Under the pieces are notes generated by a model that searched no databases, had not been told where the DNA came from, and saw nothing but the letters and a program-made list of their open reading frames with translations. Position numbers and translations under genes: made by a program. Positions 61,072 to 64,000 of a DNA stretch of 64,000 nucleotides are shown here, piece by piece (the first letter of the stretch is position 1; every line of letters starts with the position of its first letter). The stretch is taken from the NCBI RefSeq assembly GCF_020379485.1, contig NC_063447.1, positions 56,533,452 through 56,597,451 on the forward strand. The letters run 5' to 3'. The stretch is from Brassica napus. Lineage: Eukaryota > Streptophyta > Magnoliopsida > Brassicales > Brassicaceae.

Positions 61072-61311
61072 CGCTTTTGAGCTAAACGGCAACTCAAAAA
61101 AAAAACTCTATAGACGCCGGCCGGCGAGAGCTATTCTTATGGGGCTTATGAAGAATAAACATAAAGGTTATAACTGTAATTATACTTAAGCTTTTAAACT
61201 GGATTAAATAAAAAATTATTAAAACTAGTGTAAAAATAAAAGTTACTGTGCTGATCGGAGTAGCAATTAACACAGTAGATCAGATTTTACAGTGACAGAA
61301 GTTTAGACGAT

Positions 61312-63241
61312 GGGTAACACTCAGTGGAAACTAGGGGTTCAGTTTTGCTATGGGCCTAAAACGATTATTATCTTACGTTTGGGCTTTATCTCATCTTCTC
61401 AGGCTTTTGAAGTTTCTAATGAATCTGATACGGCCCTATCCCGAATTCCCGATGGAATTACTTAAAACGGCGCGTTTGCACATGTTTTTTTTTCTTCTGA
61501 ATCAATATCTTTTTATGTTTGTTGATTATCTAACTCAGTGAACAAAAAAATATTAATATGCTTGTTGATTGTCAGTCTAATCAGAAATTTGAGGTAATTT
61601 TTATTAACATGATAAATTTGTTGTTATTCAAACATGTTTTAAACAAAAAAAAGCAATGTTACGGAGATTGTTATTTTATAAAGTATTTTGAAATCTACTA
61701 TTTTTAAAAATATTTTAAATTGTGATTTTTGATTTTTTTTTGTGGACTCTATCAGTTTAAAAAGAGAGAAACAACTCATATGTTTGAATGAAATTTTAGA
61801 GTGATTTAATAAAATCATATTAATTTTTTTTTTTAATTTTCTTACAATCATCTAAAACTCTTTAGACTTGGCAAGAAACCGTGATTGGTTTCTCAAACTT
61901 TGTTTTAATAATTGAAAAATATTGTCTAATGAAAAAGTGATGAATATAATAAAAGTTTTTTATTAAGAGACTTGCATCTCTCCGAGGAGAAGCAATTGTC
62001 ACTCTATATCTCTTCCTTTTAGTTGTTTTTTTATTATTATTATTTTAATCTAAAAACGGGTGGAGATACTCAATGGTGCTCATGTTCTTATAAATCAAAT
62101 AACTTCAAATCATTTTACATTGAATATATATCTCCAATTTTTTTTTGATTTATTTAATAAACCATCACGAAATAATATTGGAAGAAATATATAAAGAAGA
62201 TATACAAACAATTTTGATAAGGAAGTGCATTACTAACCCATTAAGATGTGCTAGTGGGGTGGGGTAATCACTATCGAGAGCCATAATACAAAGGTAAAAT
62301 TGGATTCTCTCTTGAGAAGAATTTATTCAAAGTCTATCACATATAATGGGGCCATATGGAGTTGAAGTCTAGTGATGTCGAACTCTAGTGATAGAGGTGG
62401 TCACTGGACTAAAGATGCATACTCAGTGTGACCAACATATATGATGGATTTGTTGGATTTCCTACGTTCGAAACTCTGTTAATATAGTATATGGGTCTAA
62501 AATCTGCTTCTATTTTCCTCTTTATGTCACTTTTGATATTTTGAATATAAGAAAGTAAAACCATACTATATCTTATTAGTTTTTTGTGTAATTTTTGTTT
62601 TCTAAAATATATATATCCAACTAGATTTATTAACCAAAAATCAGTTAATTTATCTTTGCATGTTGACAACAACCAAAAAAAAATAATAGATGGTAAGAGA
62701 TGTAAAACCAACAAATGTAAGAGATTGTAGCTTGCAAAGTTTTCTCACAACCAAACAATAGTGTGAAAAGTGTGTATATGCGCCATTAAAGTCTTAACTT
62801 ATCATTTATGCTTCTAGGAGGTTATCACATTTTGTAGATGGATAAAAAAAATTGGGTTTGGAAATATGCTTCATGTTAAAATGTATTTTATAACGAGTTA
62901 TTTGAATATATGCATGTTTTTGTAGTCTACTAGAAGATTTCTAAGCTTTATAAATTCTATGATGAGCAATCTCCTAAGAACTGATTTCCTTAAGTACACG
63001 CAAACAATGCTAATATAAGAGAAATATGCAAGTCATAGGCTAATTGATTGTTGATACGTTAACAATAGGTAATTAATAATATTATTTAATTATAATATAT
63101 AATTTTCCATATTATAAGTGATATGCATAATACTTTGTAGCTTTTATATCGTTGATTAGTGGGTTGATATATTGTTCTGCAACTATGCATTCACGTTGCA
63201 AATGCGACCTCCATCAACTGAATAAAAAAGAGTAAAGCAAT
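61312..63241. repeat. Segmental duplication, copy B (transposon-poor)
   Basis: About 1.93 kb in direct orientation to 37664-47832, starting GTAACACTCAGTGGAAACTA and ending GAGTAAAGCA. It keeps the single-copy sequence between the insertions of copy A and so shows the pre-insertion sites. It also lacks about 987 bp of copy A between two TTTTGAA motifs. It contains no gene. Confidence 0.9.
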
Positions 63242-63717
63242 AATACAAAGAGATACTCAAACAAAATAAAAAGTATTTTTCACTTCTAAAAATAACGTTT
63301 TATTAATTTACTTAGTGATTTAAAAGGATGAGGGTACCATCTGAAGCACGATGGGTGTGTCCTTTCTATTTGATAAAAGTTATATTCTATAGGATCCAAA
63401 TATGAAAGCGAAACTATCATTCAAATACGAACAACCAATAAATATTATGAAGATAATATATTACATCTTCATCTGTGAGTCAAGATTACTCAACTTATTT
63501 TTGATATCCGTAATCACAACTAAATTGCAGAAACAAATTACGTATATACTTCAAATGAGAGTATACCTTTGAGATGAGATAACTAACATTTGGTGAACTT
63601 TACATAATTGTCAATGATCATCGGTTACCTATTTAATTAATGGCTAATGATTCATCTAGGAAGAAGATTTTGAATAAAAACGCAATGAAATTCACATTTA
63701 TTTAGATATGTTAAAAG

Positions 63718-63764
<47 letters not shown>

Positions 63765-64000
63765 CTCTTTATTACTGGTTTCGCTTATTTTTAGGTGTTA
63801 GTTTATATTGTGAAAGTGGTGGTCGCTTTCTATTTGGATAATGCGTGTGCATATAATGAACTTTAGATCACGAAGATGGTCATATCTCCAACGTATCAAT
63901 TCATCAAATCAGCTTTGATCTTAAGCAGTTTCATTTTTTATTTTTTTCATTTCATTTCTTGTTATTGAAAACAATAGAATTATTGCAACTCTCTTGATCC
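63242..64000. other. Intergenic DNA to the window edge
   Basis: AT-rich DNA without a recognisable gene, containing the (AT)n tract noted separately. Confidence 0.4.
63725..63760. repeat. (AT)n microsatellite
   Basis: An uninterrupted alternating TA run of about 36 bases. Confidence 0.9.

Overview
This is plant nuclear DNA, almost certainly from a Brassicaceae genome of the Brassica/Raphanus type. Intron-rich genes with GT-AG splice sites encode proteins that I recognise as close counterparts of Arabidopsis genes. Long AT-rich gaps between them are filled with hAT, MULE, Helitron, LINE and MITE sequences. From memory, SUVH2, a C2-domain gene, MAC3B and the RLP24-28 cluster lie close together on Arabidopsis chromosome 2 (around AT2G33020-AT2G33340). 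DRD1 (AT2G16390) and the dentin-sialophosphoprotein-like gene (AT5G079xx type) come from elsewhere, so the window is a rearranged block.

Layout. 0.8-7 kb: SUVH2 (+) and DRD1 (-) are convergent, and both act in RNA-directed DNA methylation (RdDM). 7.9-11.9 kb: a hAT MITE, a fold-back MITE and a 2.6 kb MULE-like element carrying glycine-rich coding sequence. 12.07-22.74 kb: an AT-rich tandem array of about 158-bp monomers. It runs in one orientation to about 19.1 kb and in the opposite orientation afterwards, and it is interrupted by a LINE fragment and an unidentified 350-bp island. 23.6-29.9 kb: a receptor-like-protein pseudogene split by a 3.9 kb insertion that holds an open four-exon transposon gene. 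30.7-37.5 kb: a C2-domain gene and MAC3B (PRP19-type U-box/WD40), both on the minus strand. 37.7-47.8 kb: a segment loaded with transposons. 49.1-51.8 kb: a second MULE-like element. 54.8-59.6 kb: the large dentin-sialophosphoprotein-like gene. 60.0-61.1 kb: a degenerate gene. 61.3-63.2 kb: a second, nearly transposon-free copy of the 37.7-47.8 kb segment.

The two copies of that segment work as a natural filled-site/empty-site comparison. They fix the ends of a 364-bp MITE, an 808-bp hAT element, a 4.07 kb Helitron that captured part of a ribosomal protein S3 gene, and a 2.0 kb hAT element with transposase remnants. They also reveal a deletion between TTTTGAA repeats in the second copy.

The intact host genes are SUVH2, DRD1, the C2 gene, MAC3B and the dentin-sialophosphoprotein-like gene. 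The most interesting juxtaposition is two RdDM effectors within 1.3 kb of each other and about 5 kb from a large inverted satellite array, the type of sequence that RdDM typically targets. Any functional link is inference.
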